In this document: piece after piece, positions 34,901 through 45,288 of the stretch
Position numbering within the stretch: position 1 is the stretch's first letter
Layout of the letters: every line of letters starts with the position of its first letter
NCBI GenBank assembly: GCA_948567375.1
Contig: OX419761.1
Span: forward strand, 26,636,243-26,700,242
Direction of reading: 5' to 3'
DNA length: 64,000 bases
Origin: Lunularia cruciata
Lineage: Eukaryota; Streptophyta; Marchantiopsida; Lunulariales; Lunulariaceae
The notes under the pieces: generated by a model
Told to the model about the DNA's origin: nothing
The model's database searches: none
What the model saw: only the letters and a program-made list of their open reading frames with translations
Made by a program: the position numbers and the translations under genes

Positions 34901-35029
34901 AATTTCACAGCTGTTACAGTTATGATAATAATTGATTTCATTGTCAAATCAATAACATGTAACATTAAGACGATGTGCCCGATAATAGAATCTTCATCCT
35001 ATTCATCGCTTGCGGATGTAAACTTTGAA
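31939..35029. other. AT-rich non-genic stretch
   Basis: Very AT-rich to about 34000 with no gene. Around 33360-33430 there are short direct repeats of TTAGAGATTAAGATT and CTCTTTAATTTAA. From 34000 the composition becomes more balanced, with several TTACGGG or TTATGGG words similar to those at 6190-6430. Confidence 0.5.
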
Positions 35030-35470
35030 ATTTATAGACTAAGGGCACGAAATCCGAACCCTACGGACGTGCGAAGACCTTTCTCAGTCATTTCGGGGAG
35101 AGTGTCCTTCCAAGAGACCAAAGAGAGAAGGCACCTCTGGTCGAGTGCTACGAACCTCTCCCTCAGCTGAGTGTTCACACTACGTGCACCCTTCCGTTAA
35201 GGAGCGCGCGTCAACGCGAAAGTCGGAAGGACTTAGAGATTTTCCTTATTTGGCTCTAGGAACGAAGGGGTTTTATCCTTGGGGCCCTTCGGCGAGCACT
35301 TGAGTAGTAACTCAGATTCGACCCTGGGGCCGTATAGGGTAGTCGACTCTTGACTGTATCCCGCAACTCCCATGTCAACCCCGGGTCATACACAGTGCCG
35401 GAGCGCGGTTCGGACCCAACAGTGTCCGCGACCGACGCAAATCGGGGCCTTGAGGGCGTTAACTTGTATG
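35030..35470. other. GC- and CpG-rich island of unknown origin
   Basis: A block with far more GC and CpG than anything around it. Reading frames run open on the plus strand (34877-35170, then an overlapping frame through about 35310), but no known protein emerges. At 35068 a GTGCG pentamer, the start consensus of group II introns, follows an open frame, and the GC-rich style resembles plant mitochondrial non-coding sequence. A nuclear insert of mitochondrial DNA is therefore possible, not shown. Confidence 0.4.
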
Positions 35471-38400
35471 GAAACCAAATCTTTTAAATCTGTATCGAAG
35501 CTTTAAACGTCTGCATGTAGTAAAACACCTTTTTAATAATTTTACTTACAAGTTGACAAGTATTGATGCGAAACACATCCACTGGTTGACAAGTTCACAG
35601 GTCTTGACGCCAAACACATCGCATTGGTATTGATGTCTATTCAATTCTATCGTGATCTGTTATTGTCTGTTATTGTCATTCATCTATGTTGTGACCTGTT
35701 GTGAAAATGCGAATCTCTTTTAGCTTGCTGAATCCGAATGTTGTGTCTTCGAATTCATCATGCCAAAAGAGAGCGTAAGAAAGGGAACATCTTGGTTCCG
35801 AGTTCGAAGTGGCAGACTTCAAAGCTACATCATGAAAATAACATATAAGAAAGAGAACATTTTGTGTTTGAAGAGGCATAGTTCAAGGCCCGATCGAATG
35901 ATATAGATGATCAATTAACTACTCTTACGGTAAACCGAAATTGCCAATTCTAATTTATAGAAATTTACTATTTCCAAATTTTTTTTTAGTTATGTTGTGC
36001 TTTGATTTTATAATGCATTAAAATTTTTTTTTACTGATTTCAAACGAACGTTTCAATAACGTTAAGGCTAATCCCAACCGAAACTGGGAAATGAGTGACC
36101 TCCTTCCCAGTTGGGGAATATGCTCTTTGTGATTCCGGATATATGAAACTTTAATTAGCTTGAAGAAGGGCAATTTTAAACACTCTAAAGAAGTTCAGAA
36201 CGTTTAGTGTCATGCTCTCTCATATTTGTGCGGTGGAAATACAAACCAAAATGAGAATCGTGAGAGTAGAAGTGAGAAACTCAACTTTTATAGCCATGGT
36301 ATCTTTGCATTTTGAATTTTACCAAAGTGGAGGAGTGATTATGAACTTTAAGATATCTAGACAGTTGAATGGAGTTTTAGCAATTTGTGTAATCGGCAGT
36401 GCATCCTGGCATTAATATCATATGGTTCCTCAATGTGCTAAAAGACGTGATCCTGGAGTAAAACTCAACCCCGAATTTGGCCCTAGTGTGACGTGGTCCT
36501 ACGTGGAACCATGAGAAATAGTTCTGGTGGGTAGAGTCTGGGCGGCACGGACTGGGTTCGCTTGAAAACCAATGCTCGTTATCGAATGGTTAAGGTTTCC
36601 GGATGCGATCTATCTATTATAATGACCACTTTAGGAACAATCCGACGTGTTTGTGAGGAATCATTGCCAAGAGGACTGCGCGCCGTCAAAGCTTCAAAGG
36701 CACCTGATAAGTCTTTTGCCAACTTTGGGGTCAGCCAAGTCGAAGTACCAAATGAGCGGATCGGTTCATGATATTTCTCAGATTTTGGTCCGATATTTTC
36801 TTGATGCTCATGGTCAGGTGGCGCGGGCTTATTTGGTATGATTGGCAGGGCTGACAGTTGCCTAACTCAGAAACGTATGTGATACAGTGGCAAGATAAGG
36901 TGGATTCAGGGAAGATACTAGCTTGTCATTGCGCTTCATGTCTATTTCATTATTGTCTGAATACGTTGGCAATTAGGCATAACGAATGTACCCAACGTTT
37001 CGGCATTATTCAAAATGAGGTCGTGAAAATGGTCGCACGATTGTAGCCTTTCCTTGTCATTTGCATCTAGCCAACCAATTTCGAACGTGCATTCCGACGA
37101 CGCAGAGATAGACTTTACCCGTTCTATCTTGGATTATTCCTACAAGGACTCAGCATACCCATACATACCTATATCCTTCATCAGGCGCTTATCAGTCATG
37201 GTTGGTACTTCGAATTTTGGTTTTATTAATATGATGTAGGCAACGTGACGGTTCTTATCTGGTCACTTTTGGATGGAAATTTCCATCGCAGTTCGACTGA
37301 TTCTTTTCACGATGCACTCGGTTATCATGTTAACAGGATACATATCGTCATGCGAACGTGATTTATTAAAGTTTACCATGCAATTTAAGCTCAACAAGCT
37401 CTTTTCTCAAACTTTGACATCGAAGCCAAATAGTATTATAGCCGGAGGAAAAGGAGAAAAGAAATACAAGGCACTAACAAGTGCAAAAGGGGAAGAACAT
37501 ACTTAAAACCAAAAATAGGCAAAAAGCCCTGTGAAACCCAAAGAAGAGTGCAAAAATCCCATGCAAACCTGCACCTCCATAGCAAAACAAAGGGATAAGA
37601 ATCAAAGTAATTTATTGTTGACATTTGGATATAGATCTTAATAGTATGTCTAGTAGATGGGGAAGAAGGTTATTAGATGTGATAGGAATTGTAATTGAAA
37701 TTCAGCAAGTCACTTGTGTGTTCTCTAAACGGGGTAGTAAATGAATGTCAGTTATGGGTTGGAGCAAGATGTATGAGATGAACGAGTTATAAACATTCAT
37801 TCTCTCCTAGGAAAAAACATGCACTTCTCAAACTTGGTGGAAAGTACAAGAGGGTGAGTAGTACTCATAGTGCTCATGCTCTGCACTCACATCTTTAAAT
37901 CAAGTGGTACTTGCTCCACTAAAACCAATGTATTACAAGCTCTGTTTCAAGGCTAAACTCATAGCCTTTGGAGGTCAATGGTGACAATTCTAAATTTGTC
38001 ACATGTCATGCATCTTGGTGCTTGTGGAGAGTTTTTACTATGAACTCACATGCACACATCATTTTATTCTTATGTCATTAGAACCACATTATCACAAGCT
38101 TTCTATTGAATACTCTCTTGCAATTTTTGGAGGTCTAATGCAAAAGGTATTATCATTCGATTAACTATGACAATAACTTGGTGTTGAGAGCTGCTCATTT
38201 AGAGCAATAATCTGTACCCAAGAGTGCAAATCAGATGATTTTTTTTGCCAATAGATCAAGGGCTTCACAAAGTTTGAGGTTTGATTTATAGTAATTGGAG
38301 GTTGAAGGAAGAAGTTATGTACTCAAAAGTGAAAATCAGATTCATTTTGTGCCAATAGAACAAGGTTTCTATTGAGGTCTAATTGTAGCAATTGGTAGTT

Positions 38401-38483
38401 GAAGGAAGAAGTTATGAGAATTTGCAATCTATGGCCACTCATACATACTAGTGTTGAGAAGTGCTTATTTGGAAGCTTTTTTC
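35471..38483. other. Non-genic, partly low-copy-looking stretch
   Basis: No gene recognised. 36200-37250 has balanced composition and several open stretches without family signatures. 38230-38420 contains an imperfect direct repeat (GTTGAAGGAAGAAGTTATG twice, about 110 bp apart), with similar words on the far side of the copia element after 49450. Confidence 0.5.
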
Positions 38484-38703
38484 TATCAAACAACACAAGG
38501 ATTTGAGTGTTTATCAAATACCATTCATAATGGACAATGAGAGAGAGAGAGATAGAGAGAGAACACAACAAAAAGGTAAGCAAGAATGAATGGAAAGTGT
38601 GTACTCCTTTCATGTATATATAATGTAATGTAATCCTAATACAAATGTACAATGAGAACTAAGTCACTAAGTAAGTTAGTACATGCTTGGGATAGTATCA
38701 ACA
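38484..38703 (-). repeat. 3' LTR of copia element
   Basis: Shares with the right LTR the blocks TCAAACAA, CAATTCAT/CATTCAT, CATGTATA and GAGAACTAAGTCACTAAGTA, ending ATCAACA on the plus strand. The adjacent plus-strand ATCCCACTCAAGCTCAA is a polypurine tract on the element strand. Confidence 0.8.
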
Positions 38704-39590
38704 ATCCCACTCAAGCTCAACTCAATATCTTGTACACCAAGGCAAAGTATAAAAGCCTCAAACTTATCTCTAGATAAAGCCTTCATGAAAATATCAACTA
38801 TATGCTCTCTTGTGCTAAAACACTTAAGCCCAATTTGCACTACAAGAACCTTCTCCTTAACAAAATGAGAGTGCACCTTAATGTGCTTAGTCCCAACATG
38901 AAACATGGATTTAGTAGCCAATTCTAAGCTACTCATGTCATTTGTATACAATACAATAAAAAGTAAAACATCCACACCAATATCAAAAAGCAAACTCCAA
39001 AGCAAAACAACCTCACAAGTTGCATTGGTGGCTCCACAATATGCTGCCTCAATGGAAGATAGAGTTAAAGTTGGCTGATTCTTAGAAGCCTAACTCACAA
39101 TGACACTCCCAAGTCCTAATAGGTACCTTGAAGTAGATCTCTTGTCAAGGATACCCTTGCACAATCTGCACTAGTATAACCATGTAGTACCAATGCTCCG
39201 CCAAAGGTGTAGTGAAGTCCAAATTGCAAAGTGAACTTCATATGTTGGAAAATGTGCTTGATGGTCTCAAAGTGATATTTGCACAGTGATTGCATGAACT
39301 AGCTAATAACTTCAACGGCATAACTTAAGGTAAGTTTAGTGATAGTCAAATAGATGAGACTTCCAACCATTTCCTTATATCCACAAAGATCAACAAGTAG
39401 CTCACTATCATTAATGCCTAAGTGATGGTTTTGCTCCAAAGGTGCAGTCACAAGCTTATACTCCAATAAGCCAAATCTCTTCAACATGTTAGTGTTATAT
39501 TGCCGTTGGATAAGCCATACATCCTATCCATCCCTAAAAAATCTACCCCTAAGAAATATCTAAGGCCACCTAGATCTTGTATCTCAAAAT
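38676..39590 (-). pseudogene. Copia RNase H and RT C-terminal part
   Basis: RNase H end at 39005-38676 (SSLELATKSMFHVGTKHIKV, REHIVDIFMKALSRDKFEAF). Before it, EAAYCGATNATCE at about 39085-39030, and the RT thumb at 39487-39299 (RFGLLEYKLVTAPLEQN, GSLIYLTITK). In a live element these copy the RNA and degrade it. Frames are broken between segments. Confidence 0.85.
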
Positions 39591-39707
39591 AGGCCCTTTA
39601 AGTACTTCTTAAAATGAGATACTAGCTTCTCACAAATACCAATGATAATTATAACGTCTACACAAATGGTGACTATCAAATCTTGAATCTCTTTCCTTAA
39701 AACATAT
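39591..39707 (-). pseudogene. Copia RT catalytic segment, right end at the Ty3 junction
   Basis: Minus-strand LRKEIQDLIVTICVD-VIIII corresponds to the copia YVDD box region; the second Asp of the box reads Val here (VDV). It abuts Ty3 copy 2 at 39707/39708. Confidence 0.8.
39703..39707. repeat. Target-site duplication CATAT (left of Ty3 copy 2)
   Basis: CATAT here and CATAC at 45289-45293 differ at one base; both lie in the interrupted copia RT and joining across them restores the copia frame. Confidence 0.8.
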
Positions 39708-40109
39708 TGTAAACGACTGAATCCGAGGAGGGAAATAGGAGAATGGAATTGAGACACTTGAATGGCGGAAATGACACTTGAATGACTCACATTGGGACAC
39801 TTGAATGGCGGAAAACTCCGAATGCCTAGCATGAGCTTTGGCTTTGGTATTTATAGGTAGCATACAAGGCACTTGAGAAGCTTCTCAAGAAGCTTCCTCA
39901 AGCCGCTTTCTTAGAGTGGAAGCCAAGTTAACTAGGAAGCTTCTCAAGAAGCTTCCTTCTAGAAGCCGCCTACTTGGCGTGCAAGCTAAGTTAACCGGGA
40001 AGCTTCCCAAGAAGCTTCCTAGATACTTCCGGAATATTCTAGGCTACTTTGTCTTATGTGCTACTTTGTAATCGTGACTAAATTCCTTGCTAAACTCCAT
40101 ATTGTTACA
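39708..40109 (-). repeat. 3' LTR of Ty3 copy 2
   Basis: TGTAAACGACT...TATTGTTACA on the plus strand. Longer than its partner (402 against 366 bp) because of a local duplication near 39745-39815, where ACACTTGAATG occurs three times. Contains GAAGCTTC pairs and a TATTTATA (TATAAATA on the element strand) at 39848-39855. Confidence 0.93.
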
Positions 40110-40123
40110 TATTCCCCCGCCGC
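40110..40123 (-). other. Polypurine tract of Ty3 copy 2
   Basis: Element-strand GGCGGGGGAATA adjoining the 3' LTR. Confidence 0.8.
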
Positions 40124-40129
40124 TAGTTG

Positions 40130-40319
40130 GTGACGTCCTCGTTGCCAGTGAAGCTTTGAATTCCTGGATGGCCGTCTGTGCATTCTGGAGGTGAGAAAGA
40201 AGCTCCTAGGTGACATCATGAAGGGGATACCCTTTCCAAAGGACCTTGTACTCCGTATGTTGGCGACGGCCTCGTTGGATATGGCGATGCACAAGGATAC
40301 GATCAACTTTGTACTCCTC
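40130..40319 (-). pseudogene. Chromodomain of Ty3 copy 2
   Basis: EEYKVDRILVHR, then EYKVLWKGYP and a WEPL position where TGG has become TAG (40208-40206), followed by a helix (LQNAQTAIQEFKASLATR). Chromodomains of chromovirus integrases bind histone methyl-lysine and steer insertion to heterochromatin. Confidence 0.85.
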
Positions 40320-41500
40320 ATGATCATTGATAGGGACAAGAAGAGGGGGAGGTTGGACTCGAGAGGAAAAGGAAGAGGGGTTAGGAACAAAGGGTTTCAA
40401 CTTGGAAATATGAAAGACAGGATGGATACGCATGTGACAAGGTAAGGCAAGTCGGTAAGCAACAAGAGAGACAATTTGGGTGATATCAAAGGGTCCTATC
40501 CAGTTAGAGGCAAGTTTACAAACTTGGGTATCAAGTGGAAGAGGGAGGTTATTGGAGGATAGCATGACTTTATCACCAACTTCAAAGGTGAGATCACGAC
40601 GATGGTGGTCTGCACATTGTTTTTGGCAATTTTGAGCAACACGGAGGTGAGACTTGGCTTGTTGGAGCGATTGGGATATAGTGGTCAAGAATGTGGAAGT
40701 ATGAGGAACTTGATATTGAGAGGTAGCAAGAAGAGAATCTGGAACAAGCGGATCTTGGTCAAACTTGAGAAAGAAGGGAGAAAATCCAGTGCTTGCTTGT
40801 TTGGAATTGTTGTAGGCAAATTTTGCAGCTGCAAGACATTTATCCCAATTGGTATGGTAGACATTGACAAAGGCTCGCAACATATCCTCCAATGTACAAT
40901 TTGCAAGTTTGGTTTGTCCATCAATTTGAGAATGATAGGCCATGGACAAAGCAAGCTTGGTGTCGAGTATCTGGAAGAGTGCTTGCCAAAAATTCCAGGT
41001 AAATCAAGGATCACGGTCAGAGATGAGTACACGTGACATCCCATGATGCTTGAAGACATTGTCAAAGTAGATTTGCGCTAAGGTTGGAGCATCCACGGTA
41101 TCATAGGTTGGTGCCAAGTGGATCTGCTTACTAAGCTTATCCACAAACACCACAATTGCGGTGTGTCCTTGTTTTGTCTTTGGCAAGGATGTGATGAGAT
41201 CCAAGCTCACATGCTCCCAGCAAGCGGATGGAATGGCGAGTGGTTGAAGGAGTCCACTTGGCTTCTGGTTATTGGCCTTGTTACGTTGGCAACTCTCACA
41301 CGATTTGACAAATTCTCGAACATCTCGTGTCATATTGGACCACCACCATTGACATTGGAGGGTATCCAAGGTCTTGTCCACACCCATGTGACCAGCATTG
41401 GGTAAATCACGGGCTTCTTGAAGGCGCACAAGTTGAAGATCACCTTTGGCTGGAACATAGATCCGGTCCGCATGGAATAGAAGGCCTTCCTTGAAGGAGA
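40206..41500 (-). pseudogene. Integrase of Ty3 copy 2
   Basis: HHCC zinc region (HMGVDKTLDTL ... CESCQRNK at about 41395-41270). Catalytic core with the first Asp in SLDLITSLPK and the second in RVLISDRDP. After a TGA at 41006-41004 comes QIDGQTKLANCTLED with the Glu context. The GPY/F-like C-terminal part (KLASNWIGPF, HPVFHISKLKPF) precedes the chromodomain. Integrase joins element DNA to the genome. One nonsense codon within the core kills it; otherwise intact. Confidence 0.88.
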
Positions 41501-42860
41501 AGGTGTTGTACTCCTTGTCACCTGTTGTTAGACGACCATGTACCATTTGGAAGAAGGGATCTTGTTGTAGAGCTAACCAAAACTCGTGATGGATCTTGGG
41601 GTCAATTGACACCATCGTAATTGCTGCCGCAATGAGAGGAAGGGACTTCAAATTAGGTCGTTGTGATAGAGCATCAGGGATAACATGGAACCGACCTGGT
41701 TTGTACTCAAGTTGGATGTCAAACAATTGAAGTTGCTCTTCCCATCGATGATGTCGACTCTTCATGTGCTCCAGGTATAAGGTCTGCAACAATGGCTTGT
41801 GATCAGTTCGCATGATCACTTGTTTCTCCAAGAGATAATGCCTCCAAACCTTGGTGGCATGTACCATTGCAAGTTCTTCCCAATCTCGAGCAGAGTAATT
41901 TCTTTCAGCTGTATTTAGTCGGCGAGACACAAAGGCAATAGGATGTAGTCCATCCGGAAATTCTTGTTGCAACACAGCTCCAATTGCAAAGTTAGAAGCA
42001 CCAAAATCAACCACACAAGGTAGTTGAGGATCATATGGTTGAAGAATGGGTCTTGAAGACACCATATGTTTCAAATTTTGGAATGCTTTTTCATGTTTGG
42101 TGTTCCACTGGAAGCTCGAGTTCTTTCCCAAGAGGTCAATCAATGGTGCAACCACATGAGCATAATAGTGGATGAACCGCCGATAAAAACTGGCCAATCC
42201 ATTGAATGCTCGTACTTCTATAGCATCCTCTAGGGTAGGCCAATCAGTAATGGCCTTGCTCTTCTCTTCCTCCATCTTGATCCCCTCTGATGAGATCTTA
42301 TGACCCAAGAAGGTAACCTCCTTTTGCCAAAAAGCACACTTCGACTTCTTGCAGTAAAATTTCCATTGTCGTAGTCGTCTTAGGACTTCTCGCACATGAT
42401 TCATGTGTTCTGCCTCTATCTTGCTAAAGATTAAGATATCATCCAAGAACACCACCATTGACTGATCCAATAGTCCATCCAACACCCGATGCATTTGATC
42501 CATGAAGACTGATGGAGCATTAGTGAGTCCGAAAGGTAGAACTCTCCACTCAAAATGTCCATACCTTGTGTGGAAGGCAGTCTTTTGCACATCTTCTCTA
42601 TCAATCAGAATTTGCCAATAGCCGCTACGAAGATCCAACTTGGAAAAGTAACGTGCTCCACTTAGTTGATCAAGTAAGTCATTGATCGGAGGCAAGGGAT
42701 ATGCATTCTTTACGGTTTGCTTATTGAGCCCGCGATAATCAATACAAAAACAAAGTCCTCCATCCTTCTTTGGAACAAATAGTACCGGTGCTCCCTAAGG
42801 AGAGGTATTATGTCATATGAAATCCTTCACCAACAACTCCGTAAGTGTTGTTTGCAACTC
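41500..42860 (-). pseudogene. Reverse transcriptase and RNase H of Ty3 copy 2
   Basis: RT motifs [46 protein letters not shown] and the catalytic FLDDILIFS, then RNase H (VDFGASNFAIGAVLQQEF, RRLNTAERNYSARDWEELA, RTDHKPL). The main open stretch runs from 42695 through into integrase; two stops (42815-42813, 42797-42795) lie just upstream in the finger region. It is the longest preserved coding stretch of the window. Confidence 0.9.
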
Positions 42861-43091
42861 CTCCAACTCCTTTGGTGAGCGCCGATAGATTGGTCTACTC
42901 ACAGGAGTACTCCTTGGCAATAACTTGATCTTGAAAGGCATACCTTGGTCGGAGGGTAATCCCTTTGGCAGATCATCCGAAAACACATCTGCAAACTCCT
43001 AAAGTATCTGATCAACCATTGCTTGATGCGGCAATTGGCCCTCCTTAGATTGTTCTTGTGCAATCGGCTTGATCCACACCGTAAATATAGA

Positions 43092-43271
43092 TTTATCTTC
43101 CTCCAAAGCTTGCTCTCTGGCTGCTTCCTTAACAAACTTCACATCTTGGGACTCATCTCTCTTCCAAGCTTGCTCCATGGTTGCCTTCCTGGCAAACTTC
43201 CCATCTTGGGACTCATCTCCCTTCCAGATTCGCTCTATGGCTACCTTCTCAACAAACTTCTCATCTTGGGA
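43092..43271 (-). repeat. Three 60-bp (20-residue) tandem repeats in pol linker, copy 2
   Basis: Three in-frame units SQDxKFxxxxxxExxxxxDE between protease and RT, matching the array in copy 1 in place, period and number. Confidence 0.85.
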
Positions 43272-43331
43272 CTGACTATTCTTAGATGTCTTACTCAGAG
43301 GTGCCAAACAACCTAATCAGAAATTCCTACC

Positions 43332-43631
43332 TTAGTGTTGTACTTGAATTTGGCATCGGGTCCAATCAAATTGAACCTTATGACATTCAAGCCAAGGTAG
43401 ACCCAGAATGATATCATAGTGTAGAGGTGCCACTACAAACCTCATACATTCCAAATACTCCTTCCCAATCTTGAGGGTAATAGGATGCAAGGTGCGGAAT
43501 GTAGAACCCTTTCTACCATCCGCTATCATCAAACTACTTCCAATCACTGGCTTGATAGGAATACCCAATTCCTTTGCTAATTGCATAGACATGCAATTCT
43601 CTGAACTTCCAAAATCATCCAAAATCAACCA
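43332..43631 (-). pseudogene. Aspartic protease of Ty3 copy 2
   Basis: Reads LDDFGSSENC where copy 1 has LVDSGSSNNC, so the catalytic Ser of Asp-Ser-Gly is Phe. A short repeated GATTTTGGATGATTTTGG at this site suggests a small local duplication shifted the motif. The rest (GIPIKPVIG, FVVAPLHYDIILGLPWLE) is well kept. Confidence 0.85.
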
Positions 43632-43745
43632 AAATCCTACAACCCCTATTAGATATCATACCTTGCAAGTGAAGCAGACTTGCATAGGTCAAGCCTTCAA
43701 TCCCATTGGAACTAATCAAGCTCCCACTAAGCGGCTCAAAATCTC

Positions 43746-44651
43746 TTACTGGGATTCCTTGTTTCCCTGATCATTCCGCTCCACAACCTCCACTTGGGCA
43801 ACTTGTCGAGGTCGTCCATTCTTAAGTGGACATTCAGCAATGTGATGCCCCAACTGGCGACAATAAAAACAACCACCATTTTGTTGTAGTTTCTCCCTAT
43901 CGGCCATGCCCAGAGGTCTTTGTTGAATTGCATAAATCTCCATTGGTGCTGGCTCTTCCACTTGTGTGTAGTGTATTGGCAGGCTTTGTGGAGGTTGAGG
44001 TCGAGACCAAGTTGTTGCCACCAAGGAATCAAAACGTTTGGCCAATCGCATGGCTTCCTCCAAGTGTTGTGGCTCTTGCATGGTTACCTCTAATTTGGTT
44101 CTTGCCTTCAAGCCCCTCATGAATTGATCCAGAGCTTCACCTTCCAAAATATCTGGAATTTGCATGATGGTGTTTTGGAACTGCGTGATGTAACTTCTTA
44201 GAGAGCCAATCTGTTTCAACTCTGCAAACTTATCCCATGCAGCTCGTGTGGCATTTATAGCTTGGAACCGACTGATTATTGCGCTCTTGAATTCTGCCCA
44301 TGTCAAGATCGGTGCAACCATTTGTCGTTCGGCTCGCTCCACTCAAAATCTCCACCATAGCTTTGCTACTCCATCCCATTGGCTAAAAGCTAAGAGAATC
44401 TGTTTTAGCTCATCTTGTAGATTGGTAGCTTCAAAATAACATTCACAATCAAACACAAAATTCTCCATTGCACCTGGGAGATTCTTGCCTTCAAATACCT
44501 TGGGTTTAGGGAATCTGATCTGATCTTCTCCTTCTTGAATTGGTACTCTCTCCACCTGCTCTTGTTGTCAAAGATCTTGTTCATCCAACAATCGAGTAAG
44601 GTGCTCGATTTGTTGTTGCATAGCAAGGATAACATCAGGTATTGCCGCCAT
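43746..44651 (-). pseudogene. gag of Ty3 copy 2
   Basis: ATG at 44651-44649; two in-frame TGA codons (codon 28 at 44570-44568, and 44345-44343) interrupt an otherwise continuous frame of about 300 codons. The central part (WAEFKSAIISRF, GSLRSYITQFQNTI, EALDQFMRGLK) is a typical retrotransposon gag core, and the zinc knuckle CFYCRQLGHHIAEC is intact at 43871-43830. The frame ends in TAA at 43748-43746, before protease. Confidence 0.9.
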
Positions 44652-44907
44652 GGTTGCTCCTCTATCACACCACTCCCAATCTATCTAATTTATTAACACA
44701 TAGAAACAACACGTCCACCGTTCTCCATAAGTTACAATCGGAAGCACCAAGGGTTCCTTAGATATGGTGATCATATGCAAAAAATATTGTCCAAAGTGTG
44801 AGGTGATGAACTGTGTGAAATGATGCTTGGGTAGTATTTAGACGCAAAAATCCCAATGGTTCGGTGGAAGTGGATTTGGTGGTCCATAAATTCCATCCAT
44901 CAAATTC

Positions 44908-44922
44908 ATACTCTGATACCAA
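44908..44922 (-). other. Primer binding site of Ty3 copy 2
   Basis: Element-strand TTGGTATCAGAGTATG right after the 5' LTR; the TGGTATCAGAG core pairs with initiator Met tRNA. Confidence 0.88.
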
Positions 44923-45288
44923 TGTAAAAGACCAAATCCAAGGAGGGAAATAGGAGAATGGAAACTCACATTTGGATACTTGAATGAGGGAAAACTCCGA
45001 ATGCCTAGCATGAGCTTTGGCTTTGGTATCTATAGGTAGCATACAAGGCCCTTGAGAAGCTTCTCAAGAAGCTTCCTCAAGCCTCTTTCTGAGAGTGCAA
45101 GCCAAGTTAACTAGGAAGCTTCTCAAGAAGCTTCCTTCTAGAAGCCGCCTACTTGGCATGCAAGCTAAGTTAACCGAGAAGCTTCCCAAGAAGCTTCCTA
45201 GATACTTCCGGAATATTCTAGGCTACTTTGTCTAATGTGCTACTTCGTAAGCCCAACTAACTTCATCGCTAAACTCCATATTGTTACA
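44923..45288 (-). repeat. 5' LTR of Ty3 copy 2
   Basis: TGTAAAAGACC...TATTGTTACA on the plus strand, same ends as the other family 1 LTRs. GAAGCTTC pairs spaced by TCAA, plus CTTCTAGAAG, lie upstream (on the element strand) of a TATAGATA box at 45034-45027. Confidence 0.93.

Larger units (their letters stand above)
39708..45288 (-). mobile_element. Ty3/gypsy chromovirus, family 1, copy 2 (best preserved)
   Basis: Minus-strand element with 5' LTR 44923-45288, primer site, gag, protease, RT, RNase H, integrase, chromodomain, polypurine tract and 3' LTR 39708-40109. It inserted into the copia RT. Long open stretches survive (563 codons spanning RT, RNase H and integrase N-part; 247 codons for the rest of integrase). 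Only a handful of stops break it: TGA at 44570-44568 and 44345-44343 in gag, TGA 42815-42813 and TAG 42797-42795 before RT, TGA 41006-41004 in integrase, TAG 40208-40206 in the chromodomain. Nearly all look like C-to-T type changes. Confidence 0.95.

Noticed and set aside
34877-35170. 97-codon ORF entering the GC-rich island
   Set aside because: Open because of composition; no match to a known nuclear protein and ends in the island. Kept only as part of the island description.
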